Shown here: piece by piece, positions 59,665-64,000 of the stretch
How positions within the stretch are numbered: position 1 is the first letter of the stretch
Layout: each line of letters opens with the position of its first letter
Origin: Macquaria australasica
Taxonomy: Eukaryota > Chordata > Actinopteri > Centrarchiformes > Percichthyidae
Length of the DNA: 64,000 bases
Reading direction: 5' to 3'
Assembly (NCBI GenBank): GCA_005408345.1
Contig: SEMN01000146.1
Location: forward strand, 1,026,919 to 1,090,918
Made by a program: the position numbers and the translations under genes
Notes under the pieces: generated by a model
What the model was told of the DNA's origin: nothing
The model's input: only the letters and a program-made list of their open reading frames with translations
The model's database searches: none

Positions 59665-62600
59665 GGTTCCAGGTTGAACAAATGCTCAGATTTTAACTTT
59701 TAATTAACTTGCTGAAAGGCCAAAATGAAACTTAGCTGTTGCCTGGTTAATGTGCTCTCTGCAAGCTGGTGTTTGTTAGAGAAACTTTGTAACATTATCC
59801 TACAATCAGTGGACTGTGTTTTTGCAGTTCAACAAGACCAACAGAGTGGTGAGTCTTCTGTAGTAAAACTATCTGATTCCATCACGCCAATTTCAGTGGA
59901 ATCTTCCACTTTACCTTGAATAGACATCAATAATCAATAGTTCTGCAAAGGGACCATTAGTATTTGGAGAAAGTAGTTAAAGAAAAGTAAGATAAGTAAG
60001 TATGCTACACCTGTTATTTCAATGTGTCAGATTTTGACATTTAATTGACACTTCATATCTTGTGATGCTCATCTAATTTTCTACACATAATGAACTGGCT
60101 AGGCTATCACTAAAAGCTGTAATGTTTCTGCCTTCTCAGTGAACAATGTGTGATTACAGATCTCAGTTAAATCTTTGGATTCTAGTTATTTATTCATTTT
60201 GTCCCTTGCAAATGTTGAAAAGGAAACCTGAATATGTTCAATAAGGGATTAAAAAGGAGTCAGGCTCCAGAAGTGATGTACTGGATTCAGTTTAAAATGA
60301 CACTGAACCTCAACCCTAGTTGCAGACAAGACTGTTCCAAAACTATTTTTTTCCTTTTAGCAAGTACATTTCTGTCTGCATCTCAGGAAATCACAGGAAA
60401 ATGCACAGCGATATTCCATATGCATTTCATGTGTCAGGCTGTTTCAAATGACCTGTGTGTGTGTGTGTGTGCTACAGTCCCCCAGAAGTCCTGACTGTGG
60501 TGGAGGGGAAATGAGGGTTCTGCTTTCCTATGTTGATCACAGTGAGAAACTGTCAGCCAGCCAAACAGTCGGGCTAGATGAAAGACAGACAGGAAGAGAA
60601 ATTGAGTGGACGACCAGAAAGACAGTGAGAACCTGTAGTCAGGCAGACAAACAGACAGATAAACAGGCAGGCAGACGACCAGACGGCCAAGTGGAAACAC
60701 GCCGGTGGTCTCAGCCAGTGCTGCCAAATGACCGTGTAACTCAGACGGAAAATAAGAAGGAGGAGGAAAAAGAGAAACATTGCCACAGTCGTCCGCGAAC
60801 TCTTGCACCCCCTCACTCTCTCTTGGCCTCCGTCTCAGTTACCCTCTCTGTTACCTTCTCCTCTGTTTTTTCAGCTTTTTTTCATATTCCCTCCGCTCGT
60901 GAGTTGAGCCTCTTTTGTCTCACTTTTCTCTCATCTCTTGCCACCTCCTCATTGTTTTGACCTCCTTGGCCTTAATCTCCACCCTCTTACAACTCTCACA
61001 TCACCTTATCCTCTCAGTCCTGCTCTCTCTTTCTGTTTGTCTGAGTCTTTTTCTCTCTTTTCCCTCCCACCTGTCTGGACTGGTGGCCAGGCAGACAGAG
61101 GCAGCTTCGTAGCTAGTGAGGCGTGATTGTGCGATAATGAGGTCCGGCGAACAGGAGAGGGAGAGCTGAGCTGGCCACGGCCACAGTCCATATATTCTTA
61201 TATTCTTATAGCCACCCTGCCAGGTTATTTTTGGCCTCTGTAATGCCTTCTCATTAGCGGCCATATTAGTGTAGCTAATAGAATCTGGAACATGATGACG
61301 CTGTTTTTATTTTTGCTGTTGTGACACTGTACGTACCTACCCGATTACCGGTGTGCCCCTGCACGGTGACTGCAGTGCGTGCCAGAAAGCGACTGAGGCG
61401 TGATGTTGAAATACAACCAATAAGGTCACAGATGCACTTGCGAGCATCCAATTATCCACAGCGGTCAGCCGTGCAGATATGAAATAAAGACATCAGAGCT
61501 GACTGACACAAAATGAACCTTTCGAACTGTAATTTTGAGCCGAGGCAAAGCTATTATTAGTGTTAGATTGGCCGTGGTATGTGCATGATTTCCGTAGCAG
61601 TTTGGACTCTGCGGCTGAATATGTCAAGTGCTGGTTTTTGAATTGCAGTGCTGTGCCCAGCCGTCTTCTCATTGTATGATGGCACACTTGTTGAGGTGGG
61701 ACACTGAATGACACGCGTGTGTGCCTGTGTGCAAGTGTCTGTCTGTGTGCAGTCAGTTGGGTAGATCTTACTAACTAGATGGCCTCACACACATATGTGG
61801 ACACACACACACACCAATTTCCCGCCAAATGGAGTGGTTTGGATGACATGCAAATCACGCCATAACTTCTCCCTTGTGGAAAAAGAGAGTGCTGCTCTTG
61901 CTGGCAGACACTAGCCTACTCTCTCTTTCTCTCACACTCACGGCGGGACGGAAATTCTTCAACTTCCAGTCTGCGCTGCACACTTTATTCTTGCAGCTCC
62001 GGCCTGCTCCCTTTTACTGCCACTGGAAACACAGTGAGCCTCCCTCAGTGGCCCCAGTCATCTGGCCATCCTCTCTTCCTACACAGTAGCCACTCTGTAG
62101 CATTTCACTTCCAGTGTTTTTTCTTTTTTTCCCCCAGCCTGAGGTCATCACTCCAACTTGAACTCCTGTCCATTACAAAGCATACTGTTTGTTTAGCCTC
62201 TTTAATCTTAAAAAAGGGGAGCAGGAGCATGATGAGGTTACTCAGGCACAGGCAGACATGCAGAGCCAAACAGGCGGTTACAGCCAGACTAAATTCAATG
62301 AAGTGCAGAAAGACGGGCTAACTGAGAGGAAGACACCCAGACAGAAACTCAAAGGGTCCAGGAACACACCCTTGGGGCACACCTGGGCGGAAGTGGTTGG
62401 GTCCGAGCTTCCATTAGGTTGTAGTCTAATGGCTCCTCTATGTGGAACCTGTTTGGCCGCTCCTGGTTACTGGGGCCCCACAGGGAAATTGGCCTCATTT
62501 CCTTGGCTCCTTCCTCTTCCATCATAGAGACCAGGGTGTGATGTCTATTTAGAGTCAGCAGGAGCAGCCTGGAAACGGTGGAGTGGCCACGTTAATTTCC

Positions 62601-64000
62601 CACAAAATGGACTGAAAGTGAATAATGAGGACATTACTGTGCTATCATCTGTTTTAAAATTAGTACTGGCTAATGTTATCTCTAATGCTATACACCACGT
62701 GTGACCTTTTAACCCTACAGTTTACCCAGCATCATGTCAGGGTCTCATCACTCTGTGCATGTAGTTAAACTAGCATTGGGAAACCACATTAATAATGTCC
62801 TCTACATGGATTTCATTTGTTTGAAAAGCCAACATCTTTCTTGAGGAGTGCTTACTGGCTACACACACTGGTGCCGCAGACTGCAAGGATTGTGTCAAAT
62901 CGGAGAATTCTCCTTATGTTCCTAAAAACTCCACATGCTTGAACATTCTGCTCGCCAGAACAGATAGAAAAGCAACGAGCCATCAGCCCTGTGGTATGAC
63001 TCCTCAGTGTTTGAAACTGTTGAAAATGGAGAGACATGACAGATGGATCTCTGCCCCCTGAGTCACCATGTAGTGTTTCCTCCCTGCTCATGACTCACCA
63101 ACCATTTACAGGTTTGGCTTGGATTTGACAAAAAGTATAACCATGTCTTTTTTCGTATTGCTGTTTGTTGGGTTTTCAGTAAATAACTACCATTTTTCAC
63201 ACCATTTGCTGATCTGCACAGGCTCAAAGGTTTTAGAAGTCTTCTGACTGAACGAGCTGTTGCCAATAAGGCACGGCTGATAGTGATGGATTGGAACAAG
63301 ATGCTGTTACACAAGAGTTGAGATGCCTTGCCATGTAAAGATACTGAAGTACATCTGATCTGGCTGTACACAATTTATCAATAACTCATTATTGACATGG
63401 CCTTGAATTGATTGATCTGAGGGCTTCTATGGGGTGTCAAGTAAGGTAGAGCTCGGTTACTGATAGTTCTCTTCTGTCATTCCCTTCTACTTATTCAGCC
63501 TTTCTAGTGGTGGTTTGTGGCCACAGTTAAGCAGATGTGGCTCATGAAAATCTTGGCACACCAAAATCTGCTCCAGTCTAGCTGAATTTGGTTGTGCACC
63601 TTAATAGTATAATTGTAAGGAGATTAGATGAGGATAACTCAGCTTTCACACCAAACATGCCCATGAGACATTACAGTATGCAGAGCAGCAGCTGTGCAAG
63701 CCCTTTAGTGCACACTGCCCTCATTTTCCAACAGGTTTTTGGCCAAAGTTAAACTAAATTGACTCCCAAATACGTTGACTTCCGCATCCTGTATCCAATG
63801 GCATTCTGGCATTGACAGGAGGCAAAGGTTAAGATGGCACTCATTTCTCAAAAAATATGATGCACTGTGATGTGTTTGAATTCAGATGGAGTCTGTAGCT
63901 TTGTTGGTTTGGTTTGCATAGTGCTCTTCATCCTGTGCTCTACCTTGAGCAAACTAAGTGCACTTGCGCATTTGGAATGAAGACAGTTAGTGGTAGCTTA
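59665..64000 (+). other. Partial contactin intron, no FNIII-4 exon seen
   Basis: I looked for the phase-1 exon expected to start with a PPSQ.P-like peptide and the later GYK/YR and GGDG..S segments of FNIII-4. None is visible. Some acceptor-like sites occur (59820, 60478, 62140), but the following translations are not fibronectin-like. CA/TG microsatellites lie at about 60458-60472 and 61801-61814. Confidence 0.5.
60590..60690 (+). repeat. Degenerate CAGA/CAGG tetranucleotide repeat
   Basis: Repeated CAGACA/CAGGCA words produce a long but low-complexity open frame at 60448-60960 that is not a gene. A pyrimidine-rich stretch (CTCTCT/TTTCTC) follows at about 60810-61080. Confidence 0.75.

Noticed and set aside
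59820..59919. Possible contactin exon after a 'tttttgcag' acceptor
   Set aside because: The translation (QQDQQSGESSVVKLSDSI) is not fibronectin-like, and there is no donor in the right place.
60478..60600. Acceptor-like site followed by a Pro-containing start, tested as FNIII-4
   Set aside because: The following residues lack the Trp/Tyr/Leu pattern of an FNIII fold and degrade into simple repeats.
60448..60960. 170-codon open frame, the longest on its strand in the region
   Set aside because: Its composition comes from CAGA/CAGG repeats and pyrimidine tracts (R, Q, T, S runs). No domain.
1..64000. CRISPR array, tRNA or rRNA genes, bacterial operons or phage features
   Set aside because: None seen. 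The window has spliced vertebrate gene structure throughout, and the tandem repeats present are microsatellites or a single duplication.

Overview
The window is vertebrate genomic DNA, almost certainly from a ray-finned fish and probably a percomorph. Small phase-consistent exons are separated by AT-rich introns filled with repeat types typical of teleosts: Tc1/mariner, PIF/Harbinger, hAT-like MITEs, and L2/Rex-like LINE tails with the 'tttatttatatagcgcc' end. There are no prokaryotic features and no CRISPR array, and I recognise no tRNA or rRNA gene.

One cellular gene explains the window. It is a plus-strand contactin, a GPI-anchored neuronal immunoglobulin/fibronectin adhesion protein of the CNTN3/4/6 group. 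I reconstructed 19 coding exons by matching splice sites and phase. A signal-peptide exon (start codon 16865) is followed by exons for six Ig domains (19942-40155) and three fibronectin III domains (42593-54307). All 18 junctions keep one open frame of 901 codons plus one base. The fourth FNIII domain and the GPI-attachment tail, about 125 residues in relatives, are not visible and should lie beyond base 64000. A non-coding 5' exon is likely at 10909-10958. An 11-codon upstream ORF ends by overlapping the main start codon.

Layout: 1-10908 is upstream intergenic DNA with a broken Tc1 element (3958-5591) nested inside an older LINE tail, a dispersed repeat pair, and a small hAT-like element with a perfect 8-bp target duplication (9434-9806). 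10909-16925 holds the 5' UTR exons and the signal peptide. 16926-54307 holds the contactin exons and introns; the 7.4-kb intron at 46735-54126 is the most repeat-rich. 54308-64000 is a partial intron with a degraded two-gene PIF/Harbinger element (about 54888-57531), an unexplained exon-like open segment (58209-58280), and a near-exact 293-bp tandem duplication (59064-59664).

I found no convincing new multi-gene system. The points most worth a second look are the start-overlapping uORF, the orphan exon-like segment, the recent duplication, the Harbinger element with both of its genes recognisable, and the uncertain contactin paralogue.
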